Source: Lachnospiraceae bacterium (GTDB lineage: Bacteria > Bacillota > Clostridia > Lachnospirales > Lachnospiraceae). From it: 63,379 nt of DNA. The stretch is from the NCBI GenBank assembly GCA_017476665.1, contig JAFUZJ010000032.1, forward strand, positions 1 through 63,379. Reading direction: 5' to 3'. The notes beneath the pieces are model-generated. The model was not told where the DNA came from, ran no database searches, and was given only the letters and a program-made list of their open reading frames with translations. The translations under genes and the position numbers were made by a program. Below, in pieces: positions 17,603-25,008 of the stretch. Each line of letters opens with the position of its first letter. The stretch's first letter is position 1.

Positions 17603-17640
17603 TACAACTTCATATTGAAAACTACAACTGAATATTGAAA
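17603..17640 (+). repeat. Tandem 18-bp direct repeats in the peptide gene leader, possible operator
   Basis: Two copies beginning TACAACT and ending ATATTGAAA occupy 17603-17620 and 17623-17640, two mismatches apart. They are spaced 20 bp, about two helical turns, so proteins on them would sit on the same face of DNA. Each copy carries a TACA half-site like those in BlaI/MecI operators, but the usual TACA-TGTA dyad is not intact. Operator function is inferred. Confidence 0.45.
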
Positions 17641-17664
17641 ATTTTTTTACAAAGGAGAAAGCCT

Positions 17665-17916
17665 ATGAAGAAAAAGATTCTGTATCGTGTAGCAGCTTGG
17701 GCCGGCATTGCAGTTTGCAGCCTCAGCCTTTTCTTTGTAGCACCGCAGACTTCTATCACCGCTCAGGCAGCCGGTGGCGACCCGGGAATTGCTTCGCCGC
17801 AGGCAGAAGTAATCTACTGGGTATACGCAGAAGCTGGCGGAAAGATGTGGAAACGGCTTTGGAACAGCTCTACAGGACATTGGCTGACCGATTGGATCTA
17901 CGTTCGGGATCTGTAA
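17665..17916 (+). CDS. Small secreted peptide of unknown function
   Basis: 83 residues from the ATG at 17665, which follows AAAGGAG at 7 bases; the in-frame ATG at 17635 lacks a ribosome site. The first ~37 residues are a clear signal peptide: basic MKKKILYR, a hydrophobic core, and a likely cleavage at AQA-A. The mature product is about 46 residues, starts GGDPGIASP, contains no Cys, and ends with a Trp-rich stretch with four Trp and several Lys/Arg. I do not recognise the family. It stands under a perfect promoter directly upstream of a BlaI/BlaR1-like pair, so it may be the pair's target. Bacteriocin, signal peptide and envelope-stress peptide are all possible. Confidence 0.7.
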   Translation: MKKKILYRVAAWAGIAVCSLSLFFVAPQTSITAQAAGGDPGIASPQAEVIYWVYAEAGGKMWKRLWNSSTGHWLTDWIYVRDL

Positions 17917-17976
17917 ATGAAAATGTCGCTCCTCATCCCAGCAGACATCTAGCACATTAGCCCTGAAACAAGAATA

Positions 17977-18015
17977 AGAAATAGACCTTCCGCCCATGGC
18001 GTCAGGTCTATTTCT
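17977..18015 (+). terminator. Hairpin between the peptide gene and blaI-like gene
   Basis: A perfect 12-bp stem (agaaatagacct / aggtctatttct) with a 15-base loop lies 60 bases after the peptide stop. No long T-run follows, and the next promoter's -35 starts 2 bases later. It would let the peptide and the regulator pair be transcribed as separate units. Confidence 0.55.
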
Positions 18016-18016
18016 G

Positions 18017-18045
18017 TTGACTTACAGAGGAAATTGCCTTATAAT
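18017..18045 (+). promoter_or_regulatory. Sigma-A promoter for the BlaI/BlaR1-like pair
   Basis: TTGACT (18017-18022) and TATAAT (18040-18045) are 17 bases apart and end 67 bases before the ATG at 18112. Short TTACA and TATA-rich elements around it could be repressor sites, but I see no clean TACA-TGTA dyad. Confidence 0.7.
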
Positions 18046-18111
18046 AAAATCATCTGTTTTATATTATCTTATACCAAAGAAATCAACTTAACAGAAAGGT
18101 GGAAATGAAAC

Positions 18112-18510
18112 ATGATGAATCCGAGAGAGCTGGATGTCCTGAATATCCTCTGGAAGTCCGAGCAGCCTATGATGGCAACCGACATCGTAAATGCAGGAGA
18201 GGGCTTGACCCAGAGTACGGTTACCGCAGTTCTGCGCAAGCTTTTGCATGCGAAATTAGTAGAGGTGGCAGGTGTCACTCATAGCGGCAAGGTACTGAGC
18301 CGCACCTATCGTCCCACTGAAGCTTCCAAAGATGCGATCCTGAACGATTTCTCCAGTACTTACACCTGTTTTCAGGATATTATCTCCAAGAGCACGCTTT
18401 GCTCTGCCCTGTTGCAGACCAATGCGGATGCTGCTGAAACCAAAAAGGATATCGCAGAATTAAAAGCGATGCTGAAAGAATATGATCAGACTTACAACAA
18501 GAAAAAATAA
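18112..18510 (+). CDS. BlaI/MecI/CopY-family transcriptional repressor
   Basis: 132 residues. The N-terminal ~75 form the winged helix: LDVLNILWKSEQPMMATDIV, then the recognition helix in LTQSTVTAVLRKLLHAKLV and the wing SGKVLSRTYRP. The rest is an alpha-helical dimerisation part. Known family members bind TACA/TGTA operators and are inactivated by proteolysis after a BlaR1/MecR1-type sensor is triggered. The gene for such a sensor follows 14 bases later. No beta-lactamase or penicillin-binding protein gene is nearby, so the regulated target is probably the secreted peptide and the pair itself. Start ATG 18112 follows AGAAAGGTGG. Confidence 0.85.
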   Translation: MMNPRELDVLNILWKSEQPMMATDIVNAGEGLTQSTVTAVLRKLLHAKLVEVAGVTHSGKVLSRTYRPTEASKDAILNDFSSTYTCFQDIISKSTLCSALLQTNADAAETKKDIAELKAMLKEYDQTYNKKK

Positions 18511-18524
18511 TTGAGGTGATTTGA

Positions 18525-19718
18525 TTGCATTTGACACTGACTACCACATTAATGGCCATACTTACAACCGGATTGTTTTTGACATTCTTAACAATCTGCT
18601 TGCTCAACAGAAATCTGTTGGTTCGTTTTGGCTATAAACTATTGGCATTGTTTGTGTTGTTTACCTTTTTGCGTTTCTTATTGCCTATAGATTTTCCGTT
18701 TACACAAACCATTATTTTATCATCGACTATGTCAAAGATAATTGTATATTTGCATAGCTGGCTGTTCTTTATCAAGGAACAGCCAATTTCTGTTTGGGTA
18801 ATTTTTAAATGTATCTGGGTAGTCGGTGCCATTGTTGGCATCCTGTACTATATCTTCTGCTGTCTGCGTGGAGAATACTACATCATTTTGCATGGCAAAG
18901 AATTGACAAATACAGAGCCTTATCAGAGACTGGTCACAGATATTTGCAGAGAGCAAAACCGTAAGAATTGTTTTCGGATTATTGCGTTACCCGGTCTCAA
19001 TGTGCCCATGCTCTTTGGGATATTCTCTCCCAGAATCTTGATCCCCGAAGATGCAGATTTACCAGAATCTCATTTATATTACATTCTTCGGCACGAGATG
19101 ACACATCACTTTCATCATGACTTGGTTCTTAAGGGACTGATTCGAATTATCACCATTATCTATTGGTGGAATCCCCTCTGCATCCTTTTGAACAGACAAA
19201 CCGATGTGATTTTGGAAATGCATGTAGATGATTCCTTAACCAAATCAGACACAGGACGCACCAGCGAATATATGAATTGTCTGATTGATTATGCTTCTGA
19301 CACGGTTCAAAAAGCACCCTTTTCCAAATCTTTCACTATGAGTCTGTTTGCCAAGAAGGATTCTGATTTGGTAAAGCGGTTCATCTTAATGTCCAACAAT
19401 CAAAACAAAACCGATTTACCGTTATCTGTTTTAATATGTTGCATTGTTATATGTATTTATCTCTGCTCATATTTCTTCATTTTTGAGGCAAGCAAGCCAC
19501 CATCTGGAGAAAATGCAGGTGATTTAATTTATATGGACACTATAGAACAACTGCACTTCGAACTATCAAATGACACCTACTTTATAGATAACGGCGACGG
19601 AACTTATGACCTATACAACGGAACCGTATACCTAGAAACGACTGATACCACCGAGTACTCCTATCCCGGCACTCCAATCTACACCCCGGAGAACAGTCCT
19701 TATCCAATCACGAAATGA
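18525..19718 (+). CDS. BlaR1/MecR1-like M56 membrane metallopeptidase without a penicillin-binding domain
   Basis: 397 residues starting at TTG, 5 bases behind GAGGTGA. There are three N-terminal membrane segments, then a cytoplasmic zinc-peptidase domain with H190-E191-x-x-H194 in RHEMTHH and a probable third ligand in ILEMHVDD. A fourth helix lies near residue 305-325. The outside C-terminal tail is only ~75 residues, whereas beta-lactam sensors carry a ~250-residue penicillin-binding domain there. The tail contains NGDGTYDLYNGT and is Tyr/Thr/Pro-rich. Family members cleave the partner repressor on signal. Here the signal must be something other than a beta-lactam, perhaps the neighbouring peptide. 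The gene is clearly AT-richer than the glycan operons around it. Confidence 0.8.
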   Translation: MHLTLTTTLMAILTTGLFLTFLTICLLNRNLLVRFGYKLLALFVLFTFLRFLLPIDFPFTQTIILSSTMSKIIVYLHSWLFFIKEQPISVWVIFKCIWVVGAIVGILYYIFCCLRGEYYIILHGKELTNTEPYQRLVTDICREQNRKNCFRIIALPGLNVPMLFGIFSPRILIPEDADLPESHLYYILRHEMTHHFHHDLVLKGLIRIITIIYWWNPLCILLNRQTDVILEMHVDDSLTKSDTGRTSEYMNCLIDYASDTVQKAPFSKSFTMSLFAKKDSDLVKRFILMSNNQNKTDLPLSVLICCIVICIYLCSYFFIFEASKPPSGENAGDLIYMDTIEQLHFELSNDTYFIDNGDGTYDLYNGTVYLETTDTTEYSYPGTPIYTPENSPYPITK

Positions 19719-19743
19719 CCAAACAACCAAAACAGTCTTAAAA

Positions 19744-21503
19744 ATCGAGTAGGAGGCGGTGACTAACCGCCGTCCTCTCACAGCACCGTACGTACCGTTC
19801 AGTATACGGCGCTTTCAATAGTTGACGTGCACAGACTGATAGGCTGTGGCTAAATCATAAAAGCCACTGCTTATCAGTCTTTCTTTTGTCATTGCCATAT
19901 TTACGGCAACTGTATGTGTCGTGAACCAATGTCCTCTGCGGCTGTTGCCAGCCTGACTTGCCAAATCTTTGGGCACTCCCATCTTGATTAGATTTCGTAC
20001 TTTCGTCTTGGGTTTCTTCCATTGTTTCCATATACACATACGTATTCTGTGATAGAGCCATTTGTTGATGTTGATGTCGTCGATATAGTTCTTCATGCTC
20101 GCAATGCCATAGTAGTTAAGCCATCCTCTTTCATACACCTTGATTTTCTCAAGGCTTGGCTTGATTGACTGCACAGACTTACGGGAAGATAAGTCTTTCA
20201 GTCTGGACTTAAACTTTTTCCATGACTTCGGATAAACTCGGACGTAAATACCTCCTCCATTCCTTCCCAATGCAAAGCCAAGAAACTTAAAATTTCAGAT
20301 TGCGAACACACTGACCGTACGGCTTTTCTCCCGGTTGACTGTTAGTTTCAGTTTACCTTCGAGGTATCTCGTACTGCTTTCCAAGAGTCTTTCCGATGAC
20401 CGCTTGCTTTTAGCAAGAAGCACGATGTCATCCGCATATCTGATGCATGGAACCTTTCTCTTCATGAACTCTCGGTCGAACTCATTGAGATAAACATTTG
20501 CAAGTAATGGTGATAAGTTGCCTCCTTGCGGGGAGCCTTCCTCTGTCTCGATAACTACTCCACTCTCCATTACGCCGCTTTTCAGATAACGCTTGATGAG
20601 TTGCACCACTCGCTCATCTTTCACGTTCTTGCGAAGAAGATTGATAAGGATTGTAACCTTGTTCTGCATACTCCTTGACCTTTAGGATCGCATCCTTTGC
20701 ACTTCTGTTTGGACGGCAGCCAAAACTACCCTCCGCAAACAGCGGTTCATAGATTGGCATAAGCTGTTGGGCTATTGCCTGCTGAAGTGTACGGTCTATC
20801 ACTGTTGGTATGCCAAGCTTACGCACACCACCATCTGGTTTCGGAATCTCAACGCGTCTCACTGGGGACGGAGTGTACTTTCCTCTGTATATTCGGTCAG
20901 TCAACTCATGTTGATGTTCCTTGAAATACGGAAGTGCCTCCTCAATGGTCATCCCATCAATTCCCGGCGCTCCCTTATTTGCCTTCACTCTTTTGTACGC
21001 TCTGTTAAAGTTATCCTTGTACAGTATCGCTTCCAAGAGTTTCGGCTGTGCACTGTCTCTTTCTTTCCATATCCGATTGAACGACCTACGCGCTTTCGCA
21101 TACTCTTCGTGTTCCGTACTATCTCTCTGCTACTATGACCTCTGCTGACTTCTGGGCGTTCAGCATTACTTTAGGTAATGGTTACCTCTTTCGAGGCATA
21201 CCGCACAGATCTCCCTAGGTACCACACGTTTCTTCCTCTCCATCCATCTGCCTCATTTATCACACATGATTCCGTGTAGTTATTGGGCTTCAACTTGGAT
21301 TGCAGTCTTACCCTCATGCGTAACCTTGTATGAGATTTCTGTTCGTCAGACCAGAGATTTGCCCGTGAGTTAGTGTGTTCCTCACATCCGGCTTCCTTCA
21401 GATTCCAACTCACAATGGACACCCTTGCCTTCGGCTATATCCTTCCCACTACCGGGCGGATTCGGGACTCTAACCCGTTAGAAACGTGCGCCGCTAGGCG
21501 CAC
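19744..21503 (-). mobile_element. Group II intron inserted in a terminator T-tract
   Basis: On the minus strand the element starts GTGCGCC at 21503 and ends CTCGAT at 19744, 1760 bases. A domain V-like hairpin lies at 19782-19813 (AGCGCCGTA / TACGGTGCT arms), and a domain VI-like stem GGCGGT-ACCGCC with an unpaired A lies at 19754-19771. The interior codes for a broken reverse transcriptase/maturase. Directly before the 5' end is a strong terminator hairpin (21509-21544), and TTTTAAG follows the 3' end. Joining the flanks gives hairpin-CGG-TTTTTT, an intact terminator. This is the known target of group IIC introns. The class is inferred from the site. The part 21130-21503 is intron RNA, not a gene. 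Confidence 0.85.
19815..21129 (-). pseudogene. Group II intron reverse transcriptase/maturase, inactivated
   Basis: Three pieces together make one intron-encoded protein. 20614-21129 holds the N-terminal RT0-RT2 region (NRAYKRVKANKGAPGIDGM, IPKPDGGVRKLGIP, FGCRPNRSAKDAI). 20295-20669 holds GSPQGGNLSPLLAN and the catalytic YADD (IRYADDIVLLAK). 19815-20270 holds the maturase X domain (RVYPKSWKKFKSRL, WLNYYGI, NSRRGHWFTTH). Two lesions are visible. Near 20655-20670 the frame shifts, and the expected segment between EYAEQGY and LINLLRKN, which normally carries the first catalytic Asp, is missing. At about 20297 a TGA interrupts SVFAI-NFKFLGF, where relatives have Arg, consistent with CGA to TGA. 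The protein cannot work. Confidence 0.85.
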
Positions 21504-21508
21504 AACCG

Positions 21509-21544
21509 AGAGGGGCACGATAGCCGCAGCTATCATGCCCCTCT
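21509..21544 (-). terminator. Rpn-gene terminator hairpin, target of the intron
   Basis: A 16-bp stem (AGAGGGGCATGATAGC / GCTATCGTGCCCCTCT on the minus strand, one G-U pair) with a 4-base loop follows the Rpn stop at 21554. The T-run that should follow has been pushed 1.76 kb away by the intron and now sits at 19740-19743. Confidence 0.8.
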
Positions 21545-21553
21545 TAATGGTAC

Positions 21554-22438
21554 TCATAAAAAACACCTTTTCCTTTCCATCACCTCAGCAAAAACCTTTT
21601 TCTCATCATACTCCGGAGAAAAGTCTTCAGCTGCTTCACAGATCAATTGGATCTCAGCAATATCCTCCTCCAACTCCTCTGCAATTGTTTCCAGGTTCTT
21701 CCCCTTCCGCAGCTTCCTGCAGACCAGGGTAACTAATTTTAAATCCTGTCCTTCATCCCTGACATACGCATCCTCCGCCGCCCGGTCTCTCCTTGCTTTC
21801 TGACTTTGCACCCAATACCAGCTCAACGATCTTTCAATACCCAACTTCTCCAATACTTCTACCGCCTTCGCGATCCCCGCATTTCGATTCAATTTTTTCA
21901 CCATCGCCAGCTCCTCCTTCGTCTCTGCATTAAATAGCCGGATCCAGCCATTCACCGGGCTTTCCTCCGTCAAATCCTTGCACAACTCAATGATATGCAC
22001 CTCCAAGAGATCCGTGAGTTCTTTTCCGCCCTGATCCCTCAAGGTGTACACCCAGTGATATTCTGATCCCTGCAGCAGTTTAAAATCCAGAATACTGATC
22101 GTGATACTCTTTTTCAGTTTATCATAATCCTCCCCGGCCCACAACTCATCCGCATACAAATGGGACAGGTAGAACAGATTCCGCTTGATCCAGAATTTCT
22201 GACTTCTCAACTGAACCTCGATATCAATCCGGGTATCATCATTCAGCGTGAGCGCCAGATCCAGTATCCCCTGTTTCTGCTTTCTCGCCCGTTTCCGCAA
22301 AACCGGTGACACGATCCGAACAGAACGGATATCTTTGAGCGGTATCCCCGTCACATCACTGATAAACTGTTTCCTGACCGTCTCTTCCCCAAATACTTCC
22401 CGAAACGCAAACTCGTCTCTTTTTAATGATACAAACAC
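21554..22438 (-). CDS. Rpn-family PD-(D/E)XK nuclease (PDDEXK_2 type)
   Basis: 294 residues from a GTG at 22438 set 3-4 bases behind AAAAGGAGGT. The N-terminal block DEFAFREVFGEE...ISDVTGIPLKDI, then ILDLALTLNDDTRIDIEVQL, is the PDDEXK_2/Rpn core; D of ILD and E of IEVQ would bind metal. It is followed by WAGEDYDKLKKSITISILDF and, near the C-terminus, an Arg/Glu-rich helical tail (ARRDRAAEDAYVRDEGQ) common in these proteins. Rpn proteins cut DNA and promote horizontal DNA acquisition or defence. It is a different subfamily from the left-edge gene. It has its own promoter, and its terminator hosts a group II intron. Confidence 0.8.
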   Translation of the reverse strand: MFVSLKRDEFAFREVFGEETVRKQFISDVTGIPLKDIRSVRIVSPVLRKRARKQKQGILDLALTLNDDTRIDIEVQLRSQKFWIKRNLFYLSHLYADELWAGEDYDKLKKSITISILDFKLLQGSEYHWVYTLRDQGGKELTDLLEVHIIELCKDLTEESPVNGWIRLFNAETKEELAMVKKLNRNAGIAKAVEVLEKLGIERSLSWYWVQSQKARRDRAAEDAYVRDEGQDLKLVTLVCRKLRKGKNLETIAEELEEDIAEIQLICEAAEDFSPEYDEKKVFAEVMERKRCFL

Positions 22439-22622
22439 CTTACCTCCTTTTCCACAGGAGGTTCCGAACTACCCTGGCATTCACAATTCCATTTAGCTTT
22501 CCCTTGCTCTGCCTCTTTCGGAACTCTCTGCTTTTCACTTGTCATGGGATTAAAAGCATAGATTTCCTGAAAAACGCAGATTTGTCAGATATGACATTTA
22601 GAAATTGTTATGCTTTGTGTTT

Positions 22623-22650
22623 ATTGTACCATCGTCACAATAAATGTCAA
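22623..22650 (-). promoter_or_regulatory. Sigma-A promoter for the second Rpn gene
   Basis: On the minus strand TTGACA (22645-22650) and TACAAT (22623-22628) are 16 bases apart. The leader to the GTG is about 180 bases and holds an inverted GTTCCGAA/TTCGGAAC pair around 22465-22530 of unknown use. Confidence 0.6.
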
Positions 22651-22661
22651 GCCCCAAATTT

Positions 22662-22741
22662 ATTTCTCATAGTATCTCCCCAGCCCCAACAGCACAAACA
22701 TGGTCGCCGTGCCGATGGATTGCTGAAAGCTCCACACATTG
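22662..22741 (-). pseudogene. Duplicated 3' end of the ligase/polymerase gene (26 codons)
   Basis: 80 bases match 23395-23474, the end of the neighbouring membrane gene, at 76 positions. Both code for the same last 26 residues, NVWSFQQSIGTAT through LGRYYEK and stop. All four differences are silent, so the fragment came from a gene under selection and not from decay of a local copy. Upstream of it (22742 onward) the sequence turns into unrelated DNA containing the tRNase-like gene. It therefore marks one side of an insertion or recombination event. Confidence 0.85.
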
Positions 22742-22801
22742 ATTACATTTAAGAACGATTTAAGATTGAAAACCATTGTAACTAATGATAGAATCAAAGC
22801 T

Positions 22802-23275
22802 ATGGATATTACAAAGGAATGGACCAAAAAAGAAAACGTCGGACAGATCATTAACCGACAGGAATATATTATCAAGGGTACTACATACAGGGTTGATGGG
22901 CATCATGTTATTCTTGCCCCAACAAGTGTGGAAGTGAAGGTTGCAGAGATACTTGCCTACAAATACGGAAAGAAAGTTGAACTTATACCACAGATCATGT
23001 ATCCTGCTGGTATGCAGACACCTGACTATTTGATTGATGGTGATAGATTTGACCTAAAATCGCCGACAGGCAAAGGAAAGAATCTGCTATATGGAATGAT
23101 TGCCAAGAAAAAGCAACAGGCACATTGTTTTGTGATCAATCTTACATGTTGTCCATTAGGGATGGATGAAATTGAAAGACAGACAAATGATTTATTTAGA
23201 TCACCGAGAACAGCTTTTTTGGATATAATCGTTTTTATAAAAGGCGACGAAATAGTAAAGGTAGTGAAACGTTAA
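22802..23275 (+). CDS. CdiA-CT-like tRNase domain protein (PD-(D/E)XK type)
   Basis: 157 residues from the ATG at 22802; an in-frame TTG at 22739 would give 178 but begins inside the duplication border. No good ribosome site precedes either. The core TPDYLIDGDRFDLKSPTG, with Asp and D-x-K, followed by QAHCFVINLTCC and a C-terminal FLDIIVFIKGDEIVKV, resembles the tRNase domain at the C-termini of CdiA contact-toxin proteins and of some phage MuF-like proteins. Those cleave tRNA in the target cell. Here there is no signal peptide, delivery domain or obvious immunity gene. The stretch is AT-richer than its neighbours and lies between the two 80-bp copies, so it was gained. Confidence 0.6.
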   Translation: MDITKEWTKKENVGQIINRQEYIIKGTTYRVDGHHVILAPTSVEVKVAEILAYKYGKKVELIPQIMYPAGMQTPDYLIDGDRFDLKSPTGKGKNLLYGMIAKKKQQAHCFVINLTCCPLGMDEIERQTNDLFRSPRTAFLDIIVFIKGDEIVKVVKR

Positions 23276-23280
23276 TACGA

Positions 23281-23350
23281 AAGAGGACCGTCCATAGAAC
23301 CAATCAACTATCAAAAATGATAGGATATGGGGTTCGAGAACAGTCCTCTT
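23281..23350. terminator. Branched hairpin between convergent genes
   Basis: Outer arms AAGAGGAC (23281-23288) and GTCCTCTT (23343-23350) enclose inner pairs GAACC/GGTTC and CTATCA/TGATAG. It lies 5 bases after the tRNase-like gene and about 45 bases after the convergent ligase gene, so it may end both transcripts. T-rich stretches are short. Confidence 0.5.
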
Positions 23351-23392
23351 AGTTATTATATAACATATTTTTGGAAAAAATGCAACAAGCTA

Positions 23393-24994
23393 TCATTTCT
23401 CATAGTATCTCCCCAACCCCAACAGCACAAACATGGTCGCTGTGCCGATGGATTGCTGGAAGCTCCATACATTGTTGATGGAAAGCGCCAGCACGCCCAG
23501 CGCACAGGCCGCGGCCCCCGGGTTCAAATCCTGCATTCTGCAAAACAGATTCCGCTTCCAGAACAGCGCCAACATCCCACCGTAGGTGACGGCGCCCAAC
23601 AAGCCCTGATTTACCAGCATTGTCAGCAGTTCACAGTGGGCATTGGTCAGCCGCATGCCCTCAAAGACCTGATCAGCCACAGCCGCCAGTCCTCCGGCAA
23701 TCCCCTGCTCGGAATACAAGTATTCCGCCATACAGTCCGGTCCCAGCCCCACCAGTTTATGCAGGAGATCCTGTCCGGCAAAACATTGAAGTCCCAGCGG
23801 CCAGGTTGCGCCCCGATGGTGCCCCCAGTCATAGTCAAACCGAAAAATCCCAAATTTTGAAAGGAATCCGATACTGCCCGGATGCAGGGTGTTGGCTGTG
23901 ATCAGGCAGACCGCGGCCAGAAAAGCCACACCCGTTGCTCCAGCCAGCAGAATTGCCAGCTTTTCAAAAAAATCCGGCGCCGTTTTCCGGTCGGCACTCT
24001 TTTCCTGTAGAAAACGGTTATACAACAACCCGCCCAGCCCGACGCCAAGCACCAACAGAGAAAGTGGACCGCAAAGCAGCTCTCCCAATCCCAGTTCAAA
24101 ATTCATCTCTGCGGAGAACACCACCTGAACCATCCAGGTAAAGACACAGGCGCCCCCCAGGAGCAGCACCACCAGCCAGAACCGGTGCAGTCTGTCAAAA
24201 TCCCGCGCACAGAGCGACCTGCAGAAAAGAAACAATAAAGTTCCGCACATAGCGACAATGCCGCTGTCGCTCCCCTGCGTAACCAGCGCCGCAAATCCTG
24301 TAAACAGATAAAGCGACCACAGGATTATCCCGGATCGTTTTTCACCCTGTCCCAGCCAGAACAGCCCCACCGCCGCAAACAGGACAGCCAACATATAACT
24401 GCAGAACCAATTGATATTACCCACCGTGGAAATGTAGATCGGCAATCCGGAATTCTCCATCTGTAACGGCCAGATATCAAACCGGTTCAGAAATCCCAGC
24501 ACGAACGTGATCGCAGAGACCGGAAAAGCCGGAAATAAAAGCCATGACCCCAGTTTTTCAAACTCAAACCGGGAGATCAGAAAGTACGACCCCACCAGAA
24601 TCAGCTGTGTCCCCATGCCCATGTACCAGCCCTTGGTGCCCCAGAGCGCAGTTTCCCGGTACTCGGAGCACGCGTATGAGACCACCGTGCCGACCGCAAA
24701 CAGCGCGGCGAAGATGTCCATTGTGGAAATCCTTTTTTCTCCGACCGTATGCCGTTGGCCGACCGCGTCCCGGATCCGACAGACCGCCCATGCCGCAGAC
24801 AACGGCAGCAAAATCCTGCCCAGGCGCACTCCGCAGGTCCGCAGAAGGTAAGATTTATCACTTCCGATATGGGTATAACCCTCCTGAAAATACAGCGGCA
24901 TGACCACCAGGATCAGCGCGATCCAGATACAGGAGCACAGTGCCAGCGCATAGGTCAGTATCCTATCCAGTTCTTTTCCTTTTTTTACAGCCAT
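23393..24994 (-). CDS. O-antigen ligase/polymerase-like membrane protein
   Basis: 533 residues from the ATG at 24994, 14 bases after the upstream GT2 stop, with AAAGGGA ahead; the reading from 25126 would overlap that gene by over 100 bases. There are about twelve hydrophobic segments with a large outer loop near residues 380-450 (GATWPLGLQCFAGQDLLHKLVGLGPDCMAEYL). The AHCELLTMLVNQGLLGAVTYGGML block is the typical Wzy_C/O-antigen ligase stretch with its conserved His. Such proteins polymerise or transfer lipid-linked glycan outside the membrane. It ends the exopolysaccharide operon, and its last 80 bases are duplicated at 22662-22741. Confidence 0.75.
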   Translation of the reverse strand: MAVKKGKELDRILTYALALCSCIWIALILVVMPLYFQEGYTHIGSDKSYLLRTCGVRLGRILLPLSAAWAVCRIRDAVGQRHTVGEKRISTMDIFAALFAVGTVVSYACSEYRETALWGTKGWYMGMGTQLILVGSYFLISRFEFEKLGSWLLFPAFPVSAITFVLGFLNRFDIWPLQMENSGLPIYISTVGNINWFCSYMLAVLFAAVGLFWLGQGEKRSGIILWSLYLFTGFAALVTQGSDSGIVAMCGTLLFLFCRSLCARDFDRLHRFWLVVLLLGGACVFTWMVQVVFSAEMNFELGLGELLCGPLSLLVLGVGLGGLLYNRFLQEKSADRKTAPDFFEKLAILLAGATGVAFLAAVCLITANTLHPGSIGFLSKFGIFRFDYDWGHHRGATWPLGLQCFAGQDLLHKLVGLGPDCMAEYLYSEQGIAGGLAAVADQVFEGMRLTNAHCELLTMLVNQGLLGAVTYGGMLALFWKRNLFCRMQDLNPGAAACALGVLALSINNVWSFQQSIGTATMFVLLGLGRYYEK

Positions 24995-25008
24995 CCTTCG
25001 ATGTCCCT

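Noticed and set aside
17535-19718. Beta-lactam resistance operon
   Set aside because: The sensor lacks a penicillin-binding domain and no beta-lactamase or penicillin-binding protein gene is near.
21171-21422. 83-residue minus-strand frame upstream of the intron reverse transcriptase
   Set aside because: It lies in the 5' part of the group II intron RNA (domain I region) and has no recognisable protein features.
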